A stretch of DNA of 64,000 bases from NCBI RefSeq assembly GCF_014042355.1, contig NZ_JACEZU010000011.1:174722-238721 (forward strand). Reading direction: 5' to 3'. The stretch comes from Rugamonas apoptosis (GTDB lineage Bacteria > Pseudomonadota > Gammaproteobacteria > Burkholderiales > Burkholderiaceae_D). A program made the position numbers and the translations under genes. Below the pieces are notes generated by a model, which searched no databases, was not told where the DNA came from, and saw only the letters and a program-made list of their open reading frames with translations. The stretch's first letter is position 1; each line of letters opens with the position of its first letter. Below, in pieces: positions 18,394 through 26,285 of the stretch.

Positions 18394-19284
18394 ATGCACC
18401 CTATCCCCGCTATCTCCACCGACCCGGACGCGCCCATCGGCGTATTCGATTCCGGCGTGGGCGGCCTGTCCGTACTGCGCCATATCCGCGCCCAGCTGCC
18501 GCATGAGCACCTGACCTATTTCGCCGATATCGGCTACGCACCCTACGGCGACAAGCCGGAAGCCGTGGTCACGGCGCGCGCGCTGGCGGTGGCGGACTTC
18601 CTCGTCACACAAGGCGTCAAGGGCTTGGTGGTGGCCTGCAACACGGCCACCGTGGCCGCCATCAAGGCCATCCGGGCGCGCTATCCGCTGCTGCCCGTGG
18701 TGGGCGTGGAGCCCGGCCTGAAGCCGGCCGTGGCGGCCAGCCACAATGGCAAGATCGGGGTGCTGGCCACGGACCGCACGCTGTCGGGCGAAAAGTTCCT
18801 GCAGTTGCGGGCCCAGATCAGCGGCGCCAGCGGGGCTGAATTCCTGCTGATGCCGTGCATCGGCCTGGCCGACCAGATCAACCTCGGCGAGCTCGACACG
18901 CCGGCCACGCAAGCGCTGCTGCAACGCTACGTGGCGCCACTGATCGCGCAAGGCGTCGATACGCTGGTGCTCGGTTGCACTCATTATGTGTTCGTGCAAC
19001 CGGGCATCGAACACGTGGTGGAGCGCACCAGCGCCCATCCGGTCGCCATCATCGACACGGGCGACGCCGTGGCGCGCCAGATCGCGCGCCTGTTGCACGC
19101 GGCCGGGCTGGAGCGCATGCCGGCAGCGGACGCGAACGCGGGCGATTGCGCCGGCGCTGCACCGTCGCCAACGCCGTCACCAGCCAGACTGCTGGGCTAC
19201 ACGAGCGCCGGCGCGGACGAATTGGCGACCGCGTTCAGCAACCTGCTGGGCCTGGCCCCACCTGTGCAAAGCGTGACCATTTAG
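18394..19284 (+). CDS. murI: Glutamate racemase
   Basis: A 296-residue cofactor-independent racemase making D-glutamate for peptidoglycan. The N-terminus has IGVFDSGVGGLSVLR. The catalytic Cys pair is Cys82 (VACNTATVAA) and Cys195 (LGCTHY). The start is the ATG at 18394; the open frame runs 18 codons further upstream into the hairpin after the fumarase gene. A Pro/Ala-rich insertion (about residues 248-268) precedes the C-terminal helix. Confidence 0.95.
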   Translation: MHPIPAISTDPDAPIGVFDSGVGGLSVLRHIRAQLPHEHLTYFADIGYAPYGDKPEAVVTARALAVADFLVTQGVKGLVVACNTATVAAIKAIRARYPLLPVVGVEPGLKPAVAASHNGKIGVLATDRTLSGEKFLQLRAQISGASGAEFLLMPCIGLADQINLGELDTPATQALLQRYVAPLIAQGVDTLVLGCTHYVFVQPGIEHVVERTSAHPVAIIDTGDAVARQIARLLHAAGLERMPAADANAGDCAGAAPSPTPSPARLLGYTSAGADELATAFSNLLGLAPPVQSVTI

Positions 19285-19336
19285 GTGCGCCGCGCGCGTG
19301 ATCGGCGCGCCGCTGTGACAACCTGTGCATTTAGAT

Positions 19337-19365
19337 TTGCACGTTTCAAAACTGGCTTGTATAAT
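19337..19365 (+). promoter_or_regulatory. Sigma70 promoter of tRNA-His
   Basis: TTGCAC (19337-19342), a 17-base spacer and a perfect TATAAT (19360-19365) place the start about 40 bases upstream of the first tRNA-His. Confidence 0.75.
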
Positions 19366-19409
19366 TCGGCACCTGTCTCGCAAACACCGAGACAAACGTA
19401 AGACCAGTG

Positions 19410-19485
19410 GTGGCTGTAGCTCAGTTGGTAGAGTCCAGGATTGTGATTCCTGTTGTCGTGGGTTCGAGCCCCATCAGCCACCCCA
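19410..19485 (+). tRNA. tRNA-His (anticodon GTG), copy 1
   Basis: The 7-bp acceptor GTGGCTG/CAGCCAC is followed by discriminator C and an encoded CCA. A G precedes position 1 and can serve as the G-1 needed for histidine identity. The anticodon loop is TTGTGAT, giving GTG. Confidence 0.95.
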
Positions 19486-19502
19486 CCGGATTCGTAGTAC
19501 GC

Positions 19503-19534
19503 AAAAGGCCATAAGTTCATCCTTGTGGCTTTTT
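19503..19534 (+). terminator. Terminator between the two tRNA-His genes
   Basis: AAAAGGCCATAAG-ttcatc-CTTGTGGCTTTTTT forms a hairpin with two imperfect pairs and a T-tract. It is a diverged copy of the hairpin after copy 2. Confidence 0.7.
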
Positions 19535-19591
19535 TGTTTTAGTAGAAACACCTGCCGTCGCGCCTGGCGCGATGGCCGTAGCAAGTCAGTG

Positions 19592-19667
19592 GTGGCTGTA
19601 GCTCAGTTGGTAGAGTCCAGGATTGTGATTCCTGTTGTCGTGGGTTCGAGCCCCATCAGCCACCCCA
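19592..19667 (+). tRNA. tRNA-His (anticodon GTG), copy 2
   Basis: The sequence is identical to copy 1 across the whole gene, starting 182 bases downstream. The preceding bases CAGTG and the following terminator are also related, so this is a recent tandem duplication. No -35/-10 pair as good as that of copy 1 is visible, so it may depend on read-through. Confidence 0.95.
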
Positions 19668-19683
19668 AGAATTCGCAGCAAAC

Positions 19684-19716
19684 AAAAAGCCACAAGTTCG
19701 CACTTGTGGCTTTTTT
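19684..19716 (+). terminator. Terminator after tRNA-His copy 2
   Basis: AAAAAGCCACAAG-ttcgca-CTTGTGGCTTTTT is a perfect inverted repeat ending in six Ts. Confidence 0.85.
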
Positions 19717-19775
19717 GTTTTCCAGCCCGCCCCAGCCCGAAGGCGGGGCCGGGGCTATCCGGCGATCGGCGACGC

Positions 19776-20714
19776 TCAGGCTTTGGACTGGCGGCGGCGC
19801 ATCAGCATCAGACCGGCCAGGCCCACGCCCATCATGGCCCAGCTCGATGGCTCAGGTACCGGCGAAGTAGGCAGCACGCCGGCGAAGGTGCGGTCATGCA
19901 GCTCGCCATCGCCCACGTAATTGGCGGCGTACAGGAAACCATTCATGGCCGAGCCGGCGCTGACCGTGGAGGTGCCCGCCAGCACGGTGCCATACCAGCC
20001 GCGGAAGTTCACGGCGGTGGTGTCGACGAAGTTCCAGACGATATGGTTGCCCATATGAGAGTTATCGTTGAAATTGCCATTGATGGTGAAGGCTTTCGCG
20101 CCATTACCACCCACCACGCCATCGTAGCGCACGTTGATGATGACGGTGCCGGCCGTGCCACTGAAGTTGATGTTGGCGGCCGAGCCCAGCTGGCTGGTGG
20201 TCAGGTTGAACACCGAGGTGGAGCTGGCGCTGCCGGTCAGGTTGAAGGTGAAATTATTCGGGTCGGCGGCGTTCAGCACGCCGTTGGCGTTGCTCATGCC
20301 GGCCAGTTGCCCTTCCAGCGCGTTCAGCGGGTTGGCGAAGTCGGCCATGGAGAAGGTCGGCACGCCGTGCTGGATGCTGCCGCCGCCATTCAGGTTGAAA
20401 TGGCCGGCGTTGCTGTTGATGTAGTTCACCGCGCCACCATTGTTGACGTTGCCGCCGCCATTGGCCTGGATGTTGATGGCGTTCACCGCCACGTACGCGG
20501 ATGGCGTATTGCTGGGGTTATTGTAGAAGGTGGCGCCCTTGACCAGGTTGTTGGCCACCAGCCGGCCCTCGACATCGCTGGCGGTGGAGAAATTGCCGGT
20601 CACTACGCCGTTGAACTGGGTCAGGATCTGGCTGGCCGTCAAGGTGTCGGCATGGGCGGAGACGGCGGCCAGGGTCGCCACGGTTCCAATCGCAAGGGTG
20701 TTCAGTATGCGCAT
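19776..20714 (-). CDS. PEP-CTERM protein, choice-of-anchor A type
   Basis: A 312-residue exported protein. Residues about 1-21 form a signal peptide ending SAHA. The body is rich in Asn, Gly, Ser and Thr with choice-of-anchor-A-like stretches (FNGVVTGNFSTASDVEGRL, LYAANYV-type endings). The C-terminus is a textbook PEP-CTERM sorting signal: VPEPSSWAMMG, a hydrophobic helix, then MRRRQSKA. This tail is normally removed by an exosortase system and links the protein to exopolysaccharide-linked surface display. The ATG at 20714 is preferred over a TTG 33 bases upstream because it places the signal peptide correctly. Confidence 0.88.
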   Translation of the reverse strand: MRILNTLAIGTVATLAAVSAHADTLTASQILTQFNGVVTGNFSTASDVEGRLVANNLVKGATFYNNPSNTPSAYVAVNAINIQANGGGNVNNGGAVNYINSNAGHFNLNGGGSIQHGVPTFSMADFANPLNALEGQLAGMSNANGVLNAADPNNFTFNLTGSASSTSVFNLTTSQLGSAANINFSGTAGTVIINVRYDGVVGGNGAKAFTINGNFNDNSHMGNHIVWNFVDTTAVNFRGWYGTVLAGTSTVSAGSAMNGFLYAANYVGDGELHDRTFAGVLPTSPVPEPSSWAMMGVGLAGLMLMRRRQSKA

Positions 20715-20747
20715 AGCGGATGTCGAGAAAGTCGAAAGAGTGTCCAA

Positions 20748-21013
20748 TAGGCTATTTTAAACTATAACCAATAAAAATTATCAAATCGCAACTTGAAATG
20801 TTTTTATTGCATGTTTGAAAGTCATTCACCAAGCACCAGAAAATGTCTGGCTTTATTGCACGACGGAACTGGTTTAACGCTACAATAAGGTGTCGCCGGG
20901 CCCGCCCATGCGGGCCTCTGAAGCAGCAGCAATCCGGGCCGAATCGCCGCCCTGCTCCCCAACAACACTGAACAGGAATGCCCCGCCGTCACCGGCTGGA
21001 GGCGCATGAGTAT
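20748..21013. other. Intergenic region upstream of the PEP-CTERM gene and 21014 gene
   Basis: The left part (20748-20830) is AT-rich and should carry the divergent promoters. The right part has a small GC-rich inverted repeat (GGGCCCGCCCATGCGGGCC, near 20899-20917). No gene seen. Confidence 0.45.
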
Positions 21014-21463
21014 ATGTCTGAAGAAATCTCCAACCAGGAAATCACCACCTATGGCAAGGACACGCCCGTGGGCCGTCCCGATATCGATGGCCGCGCCGCC
21101 GTGTTCGTGCCCACCGGCGCGTTTGACCTGGACAATACCACCACCATCCGCAAGGGCGCCGGCGTAGTAGGCTTCGGCAACCCGGATGGCTCGCTGACCG
21201 TCTATTTCGAAGCCAACCGCTTCGACGACAGCAGCCTGCACAAGTGGGAAAACAAGGCCCGCAAGGCGTACGACCGCATGGTGATGAACGCGCCCACCGT
21301 GTCCAAGGCCAAGATCGACGCCCGCATGCTGGAACAGATCGGCACCATCGATGGCATGGGCATCCACCTCAAGCATCCGGAACGGTTGCGGCACTGGCTG
21401 GAACTGTCCAATGCGCTCGATACGGCACCCGCTGACGCCGTGGTGCTGTGGCGCAATAAATAA
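21014..21463 (+). CDS. Hypothetical protein
   Basis: A 149-residue hydrophilic protein beginning MSEEISNQEITTYGKDTP. There is no signal peptide or membrane segment. It contains DIDGRAAVFVPTGAFDLDNTT and a C-terminal helical part (HPERLRHWLELSNAL). Codon use matches neighbours and the frame is well formed. An in-frame ATG at 20978, 12 codons upstream with AGGA nearby, is an alternative start. I do not recognise the family. Confidence 0.7.
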   Translation: MSEEISNQEITTYGKDTPVGRPDIDGRAAVFVPTGAFDLDNTTTIRKGAGVVGFGNPDGSLTVYFEANRFDDSSLHKWENKARKAYDRMVMNAPTVSKAKIDARMLEQIGTIDGMGIHLKHPERLRHWLELSNALDTAPADAVVLWRNK

Positions 21464-21546
21464 TCCCCATCCACGCGCCATCGTCCTACAAAACCGTGGA
21501 CGATGGACCGATGGCATATCGTGGGTTCATGCACTAGACTGGGTGT

Positions 21547-21714
21547 ATGAATATCTCGCACCACATGCCGTTCCACGTTCCCGAGGCCACATTGGCGCAC
21601 GTGCGCCATGTCGCGTGGGGAACGTTCCTGCTGGGCTTGGTGGGTACATCGGCCTACCTGCTGTGTTCGGAATTGGCCATGCTCGATAACGGCACGCTGT
21701 ACATGCTGCCCTAG
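21547..21714 (+). CDS. Possible small membrane protein
   Basis: A 55-codon frame with one hydrophobic segment (WGTFLLGLVGTSAYLLCS, about residues 25-42) and a His-rich N-terminus. A terminator follows 24 bases after the stop, which supports transcription. There is no clear ribosome binding site, so confidence is low. Confidence 0.4.
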   Translation: MNISHHMPFHVPEATLAHVRHVAWGTFLLGLVGTSAYLLCSELAMLDNGTLYMLP

Positions 21715-21737
21715 CCTGCTTCCACGCAAAACCAAAC

Positions 21738-21770
21738 AAGCCCGCTACGCCGGCATGGCGTAACGGGCTT
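21738..21770 (+). terminator. Hairpin terminator, probably bidirectional
   Basis: AAGCCCGCTACGCC-ggcat-GGCGTAACGGGCTT forms a 14-bp stem with one mismatch between the small gene at 21547 and the convergent lipoprotein gene. The flanking T-tract is weak. Confidence 0.6.
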
Positions 21771-21799
21771 GGCATTGTTATGCCGCGACGTCGAACGTG

Positions 21800-22138
21800 T
21801 CAGCGGTGGCGGTAAGCGCCTCGGCCGCCCCAGCGGTGGCCACAACACCAGTTGCCGAACACGAAGTCCAGTCCTATCGTCACGGGCGGATAGTAATAAG
21901 ACGGCGCGGGCGCAGCGTACACGGGCGCGTAGACTGGCGCCGCATACACGGGCTGGGGCGCATACACGGGCTCGCTGCTGTATTGCACGCGCGACGCGCC
22001 GGCCGGCTCCACCGCCACCGTATGCCACTGGTACGGGTCCACCGGGGCGGCGCGGCCGCCATAATAGGTGGGCGCCGGCGGCGCCACCACGCAACCACCC
22101 AAGGTCGCCAACGCCAGCACTGCCAAGATCGTTTTCAT
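21800..22138 (-). CDS. Small Tyr/Pro/Ala-rich lipoprotein, hypothetical
   Basis: A 112-residue protein with a strong AGGAGGAG site upstream of the ATG. The signal sequence ends in the lipobox LGGC (Cys16). The middle is a low-complexity region built on VYAP/VYAAP repeats. It ends in a conserved-looking stretch VTIGLDFVFGNWCCGHRW. Outer-membrane-associated lipoproteins with such YAP repeats are common in Burkholderiales, but the function is unknown. Confidence 0.75.
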   Translation of the reverse strand: MKTILAVLALATLGGCVVAPPAPTYYGGRAAPVDPYQWHTVAVEPAGASRVQYSSEPVYAPQPVYAAPVYAPVYAAPAPSYYYPPVTIGLDFVFGNWCCGHRWGGRGAYRHR

Positions 22139-22241
22139 CGCATTCTCCTCCTGTTCGTACTATAGGGAAAATTGACGCCCCGCGCTGCGGATTTACAGCT
22201 TGTTACACCCGTTGGGAGAGCGGAAACGCGGGCCGCCCATG

Positions 22242-22266
22242 AAAAAACCGGCGCGCGGCCGGTTTC
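22242..22266 (-). terminator. Terminator of the TonB-C-like pair
   Basis: On the minus strand AAACCGGCC-gcgc-GCCGGTTTTTTC forms a GC stem ending in six Ts, 24 bases beyond the last gene stop. Confidence 0.75.
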
Positions 22267-22290
22267 TTGTGCGGGATGGCGGTTGCCGGA

Positions 22291-22638
22291 TCAGTCCAGC
22301 TTCCAGGCGTAATCGACCTTGGTCCAGGTTTCCGCTGGCGCGCCATCCTTGGTGCCCGGCTTGAACTTGCAGGCGCTGATGGCCTTGATGGCCGCCTTGT
22401 CCAGGTTCTTGAAACCGCTCGTCTTTTCCACCTTGGAGTCAGCCACCGTACCGTCGGCCTTGACCAGGAACATCATCGATACCGTGCCCTGCTCCTCGTT
22501 CATCAGCGATGCCTTCGGATATTCAGCCTTGCAGTTCTTGGCATCAAAGGTGGCGGGCACTTCGCCCGCATACGCCACCGCCGTGCCCGACATGAGCACC
22601 GCCGCAAATACACTCAACCAACGCTTATTGATAGACAT
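22291..22638 (-). CDS. Secreted TonB C-terminal-domain protein, copy 2
   Basis: A 115-residue protein with a signal peptide ending AYAGE. The rest is a single TonB C-terminal-like domain: EYPKASLMNEEQGTVSMMFL, KADGTV, KTSGFKNLDKAAIKAISACKF. The domain normally contacts TonB boxes and is anchored by a membrane helix; here there is only a cleavable signal, so the mature protein would be free in the periplasm. Two Cys (in KNCKAEYP and SACKF) could form a disulfide. It is about 80% identical by eye to the adjacent upstream paralogue at 22702-23040. Confidence 0.8.
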   Translation of the reverse strand: MSINKRWLSVFAAVLMSGTAVAYAGEVPATFDAKNCKAEYPKASLMNEEQGTVSMMFLVKADGTVADSKVEKTSGFKNLDKAAIKAISACKFKPGTKDGAPAETWTKVDYAWKLD

Positions 22639-22701
22639 CTGTTTTCCCCAAGTGGCTAATTCTGGATCAAGTTACCGACGGCAAGTGCCGCGTGCGCGTT
22701 A

Positions 22702-23040
22702 TTACAGTTTCCAGTCGTAATCGACCTTGGTCCAGGTCTGGGCCACGGCGCCATCCTTGGTACCCGGCTTGAACTTGCAGGCGCTGATGGCCTTGATGGC
22801 GGCCTTGTCCAGGTTCTTGTAGCCGCTCGATTTTTCAACCTTGGAATCGACGACGCTGCCATCCGCCGACACCAGGAAAGCCATCGACACATTGCCCTGC
22901 TCCTCATTCATCAGGGATGCCTTGGGATAGTCCGCGCGGCAGTTCTTGGCGTCGAACGTGGCGGGCACTTCGCCCGCGAAGGCGGCGCCGGTGCCGGACA
23001 GGAGGAGGGCTGCGATGATGCTGGTCGAAACTTTGTTCAT
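22702..23040 (-). CDS. Secreted TonB C-terminal-domain protein, copy 1
   Basis: A 112-residue tandem paralogue of the next gene, with the same build: signal peptide ending AFAGE, then one TonB-C-like domain with DYPKASLMNEEQGNVSMAFL and SSGYKNLDKAAIKAISACKF. Both Cys positions are conserved. The two genes are 63 bases apart in the same direction and share a terminator after the second. No ExbB/ExbD or TonB gene is nearby. Its role is unknown; it might bind TonB-dependent receptors or act in the envelope. Confidence 0.8.
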   Translation of the reverse strand: MNKVSTSIIAALLLSGTGAAFAGEVPATFDAKNCRADYPKASLMNEEQGNVSMAFLVSADGSVVDSKVEKSSGYKNLDKAAIKAISACKFKPGTKDGAVAQTWTKVDYDWKL

Positions 23041-23088
23041 ATTCTCGTTATTCCCACTACGTTTATTATTGAAAACTAACAGAAGCGA

Positions 23089-24822
23089 TTAAAACTCTTC
23101 CCACTCATCTTCAGCCTGGGCGGCGGCCATGGCTTTCTTCGGCTTGGCGACGGGTGCGGCGGCCAGCTTGCGCACCGGCGCGGCCGGACGGCTCACCGCG
23201 GCAGGCTTGACCACGGCCACCGGCGGCGTGTAGGCGACCGGGGCCACGCGCGTCTCACCTTCCACCAGCTTGAAGATGCTGACCACCCGCGCCAGTTCGC
23301 CAGCCTGGTCCTGCAGGCTCTGGGCGGCGGCGGCCGCTTCTTCCACCAGCGCCGCGTTCTGCTGGGTCATGCTGTCCATCTCGATGATGGAGTGGTTGAC
23401 CTGCTCGATGCCGGCGCTCTGTTCCTGGCTGGCGTTGGCGATCTCGCTCATGATGTCGGTCACGCGGCGCACGGATGCCACCACTTCGTCCATCGTCACA
23501 CCGGCCTGGCCCACCAGCTTGGTGCCGGCGCCCACTTTTTCCACCGAGTCATCGATCAGCGACTTGATTTCCTTGGCGGCGCCAGCGGAGCGCTGGGCCA
23601 GGTTGCGCACTTCCGACGCCACCACCGCGAAGCCGCGGCCCTGTTCGCCGGCGCGGGCCGCTTCCACGGCCGCGTTCAGCGCCAGGATGTTGGTCTGGAA
23701 CGCGATACCGTCGATCACGCCGATGATGTCCACGATCTTCTTGGCCGAAGCGTCGATCGAGCTCATGGTGTCGACCACTTGCGACACCACGGCGCCGCCC
23801 TTCATGGCCACGTCGGAGGCGGTGGCGGCCAGCTGGTTCGCTTCACGGGCGTTGTCCGCGTTCTGCTTCACGGTCGCCGTCAGCTCTTCCATGGCGGTGG
23901 CCGTTTTTTCCAGCGAGCTCGCTTGCATTTCCGTACGCGACGACAGGTCGATATTGCCGGCCGCGATTTCGCGCGAAGCCGTGCCGATGGTTTCCGTGCC
24001 GTTGCGTACCTGGCCCACGATGTCGACCAGGCTGTCGCGCATTTCCTTCATCTCGGCCAGCAGGCTGTCCTGGTCGCGGCTGTCGGTGGCGATCATGACG
24101 GACAGGTCGCCCTTGGCGATGCTGCCGGCGATGCTGGCGGTGTAGTCGGGTTCGCCGCCCAGCTGCTTGAGCAGGCCGCGGGTGATGACGATGGCGGCCA
24201 GCACGCTGATGGCCACGGCCAGCGCGCCCAGCACGATCATGAAAGTACGGGCGCTGGCGAAGCCGGTGGCGGCATCCACTTGCACCTGGGTGTTCAGTTT
24301 GTCTTCGAGGGCGGTCAGCTGATCGAGGGCGGCCATCCACTTTTTCTGCACGGGACGGATTTCCTTCATCATGACCTTGGTCGCGTCTTCGGCCTTGTTG
24401 GCCAGCCACAGCTCGGAAGCCTTGGCGATGGCGGGCAAGGCGGCCGCTTCAAATTCCTTGATCTGGCCCAGCAGGGCCTTTTCTTCCGGGGTCGCTTCCA
24501 GCGCGAACTGGGCGCTCAGTTTCTTTTCCGCTTCGCCATATTTGGCGGCCTGGTCCTTGATGCGGTTCATTTCCGGCTCCAGGTCCGAGCCTTCGGGCAT
24601 CAAGGTCAGGATGCGCAGCGCCGTGATGCGGTCGCTGACGTTGGTGCGCATCTCGATCACCAGTCGGGTAACGACGTTATTGACACCCACCACGTGGTCC
24701 AGGCGATCCTGGATCTGCGCCATGCGGGCGATGCCGACAGCGGTGACGGCCACCAGGAACAGCAACACCAAGGCGAACCCGAGACCCAGTCGCGTCCCAA
24801 CTTTCATTTTTGCTAAATTCAT
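23089..24822 (-). CDS. Methyl-accepting chemotaxis protein
   Basis: A 577-residue transmembrane chemoreceptor. TM1 is about residues 11-33, then a periplasmic four-helix-bundle sensor (about 35-188), TM2 (about 190-213), HAMP, and the cytoplasmic signalling domain. The conserved hairpin tip IDGIAFQTNILALNAAVEAA lies near residue 372, with EQGRGFAVVASEVRNLAQRS after it. The Ala/Lys/Pro-rich tail ends in EWEEF, like the NWETF pentapeptide that tethers CheR/CheB in high-abundance receptors. The ligand is not predictable. Confidence 0.95.
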   Translation of the reverse strand: MNLAKMKVGTRLGLGFALVLLFLVAVTAVGIARMAQIQDRLDHVVGVNNVVTRLVIEMRTNVSDRITALRILTLMPEGSDLEPEMNRIKDQAAKYGEAEKKLSAQFALEATPEEKALLGQIKEFEAAALPAIAKASELWLANKAEDATKVMMKEIRPVQKKWMAALDQLTALEDKLNTQVQVDAATGFASARTFMIVLGALAVAISVLAAIVITRGLLKQLGGEPDYTASIAGSIAKGDLSVMIATDSRDQDSLLAEMKEMRDSLVDIVGQVRNGTETIGTASREIAAGNIDLSSRTEMQASSLEKTATAMEELTATVKQNADNAREANQLAATASDVAMKGGAVVSQVVDTMSSIDASAKKIVDIIGVIDGIAFQTNILALNAAVEAARAGEQGRGFAVVASEVRNLAQRSAGAAKEIKSLIDDSVEKVGAGTKLVGQAGVTMDEVVASVRRVTDIMSEIANASQEQSAGIEQVNHSIIEMDSMTQQNAALVEEAAAAAQSLQDQAGELARVVSIFKLVEGETRVAPVAYTPPVAVVKPAAVSRPAAPVRKLAAAPVAKPKKAMAAAQAEDEWEEF

Positions 24823-25065
24823 TTCGTCTCTTCGTAAGTGACACTATTGATCAAGAATTTGCCCTGGAAACCAAGCTTCGTGTGCTTGGCGATCCACCGG
24901 GCCCGTGCTGTTAGGCGTGCGACAGTAGCAAACAATGACTGCGAATGCAAAATGCGCGACTCCACCAGCGGCGCGCATTTCCTGAGGTGCTATACACAAA
25001 CGGAATTCGGTGGATTTGTGTGAATATTCAAGAATTATAGATGTGAAATTTGCCTCAAAGCAAGC
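24823..25065. other. Intergenic region upstream of the chemoreceptor
   Basis: This region of about 240 bases carries the chemoreceptor promoter and is AT-rich toward 25000-25065. No confident flagellar-type (sigma28) or sigma70 element, and no gene, is seen. Confidence 0.4.
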
Positions 25066-25114
25066 AAAAACTGCCTCAATTTTACGCAAGAAAACTTTCT
25101 GCGTAGAAATTGAG
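25066..25114 (-). terminator. Terminator of dusA (end of translation cluster)
   Basis: On the minus strand CTCAATTTCTACGCA pairs with TGCGTAAAATTGAG across a 10-base loop and is followed by GCAGTTTTTG. It lies 33 bases after the dusA stop. Confidence 0.65.
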
Positions 25115-25146
25115 TTGCCACCAACAATTACTTGGAAAAAGCGGGC

Positions 25147-26160
25147 TTAGGGCGTGGAATGGCGCAGCCGGGCGGCCGCTTCGAGCAGTAAACGTGGGTC
25201 GGCGGCGGCCAGTTTTTTGGAGTCCGACAGGGTTTGGCGGAACGCTTTGGCGCCAGGCAAACCCTGCATCAAACCGAGCATGTGGCGGGTGATGGCATTG
25301 AGCTTGAGGCCACGGCCGCCCTCCTGTTTGAGCTGGGCTGCGATGTAGGGCACCATGGCCGCCAGCACCTGTTCGCGCGTGGGGCGCTCGGCCGTGTCGC
25401 CATAATAGCGCTGGTCGAAACCGGCCATCATGAACGGGTTGTGGTAAGCCTCGCGGCCCAGCATCACCCCATCCACGTGCTGCAGGTGCTGGTCGATCTC
25501 GGCCTCGGTCTTGATGCCGCCGTTAATGAGGATTTCGAAGTCGGGAAAATCGCGCTTGAGGCGGTAGGCGAAATCATACTTGAGCGGGGGAATCTCGCGG
25601 TTTTCCTTGGGCGACAAGCCCTTCAGGATGGCATTGCGGGCATGCACGATGAAGGTGCGGCAGCCGGCGTCGGCCACCGTGCCCACGAAGTCGCGCACGA
25701 AGTCATAGCTTTCCGTCTGGTCGATGCCGATCCGGTGCTTGACGGTCACGTCGATGGTGACGGCGTCGCGCATGGCCTTGACGCAATCGGCCACCAGTTG
25801 CGGTTCGGCCATCAGGCAAGCGCCGAACGCGCCCTTCTGCACCCGTTCCGACGGGCAGCCGCAATTGAGGTTGATCTCATCGTAGCCCCAGTCCTGGCCC
25901 TTCTTCGCGCTCACGGCCAGGTCGGCCGGATCGCTGCCGCCCAGTTGCAGGGCGACCGGATGCTCTTCCTCGCTGAAGCGCAGGTGGCGCTCGACGTCGC
26001 CGTACACCAGCGCACCGGTGGTCACCATCTCCGTGTAGAGCCAGGTGTGGCGCGTGATCTGGCGGTGGAACACGCGGCAGTGGCGGTCGGTCCAGTCCAT
26101 CATGGGGGCGACGGACAGGCGGCGGGAAGGCAGGATTTTGGTAGTCACGATATTACTCAC
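25147..26160 (-). CDS. dusA: tRNA-dihydrouridine(20/20a) synthase DusA
   Basis: A 337-residue FMN enzyme that reduces uridine in the tRNA D-loop. SVAPMMDWTDRHCR near the N-terminus is the DusA signature. INLNCGCPSERVQ has the catalytic Cys, and FIVHARNA plus INGGI are FMN-binding blocks. GTG at 26160 is chosen as start. The open frame extends to 26214, but that extension would begin inside the stem-loop at 26197-26241. It follows typA on the same strand. Confidence 0.93.
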   Translation of the reverse strand: MSNIVTTKILPSRRLSVAPMMDWTDRHCRVFHRQITRHTWLYTEMVTTGALVYGDVERHLRFSEEEHPVALQLGGSDPADLAVSAKKGQDWGYDEINLNCGCPSERVQKGAFGACLMAEPQLVADCVKAMRDAVTIDVTVKHRIGIDQTESYDFVRDFVGTVADAGCRTFIVHARNAILKGLSPKENREIPPLKYDFAYRLKRDFPDFEILINGGIKTEAEIDQHLQHVDGVMLGREAYHNPFMMAGFDQRYYGDTAERPTREQVLAAMVPYIAAQLKQEGGRGLKLNAITRHMLGLMQGLPGAKAFRQTLSDSKKLAAADPRLLLEAAARLRHSTP

Positions 26161-26196
26161 ACAACTTGCATAATAAACAGGGCTCAAAACGGCAAA

Positions 26197-26241
26197 CCCG
26201 CTGCCCTGCATCACCGGTGAAAGTCATGCAGGCACAGCGGG
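26197..26241 (-). terminator. Stem-loop between typA and dusA
   Basis: CCCGCTG-c-CCTGCAT pairs with ATGCAGG-ca-CAGCGGG across a 14-base loop. The long interrupted stem has no T-tract. It could be a weak terminator or an mRNA-processing structure. Confidence 0.5.
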
Positions 26242-26285
26242 CCTGGGCCGCGCGCCGGCTGGCGCGCGTGGTCATGCGGGGGCGA

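Noticed and set aside
16603..19098. 831-residue open frame antisense to fumarase and murI
   Set aside because: Shadow of two well-defined genes; it spans their intergenic region and has no family features.
26161..26214. N-terminal extension of DusA to 26214
   Set aside because: Its start would lie within the stem-loop after typA and it adds residues not typical of the family; GTG at 26160 is preferred.
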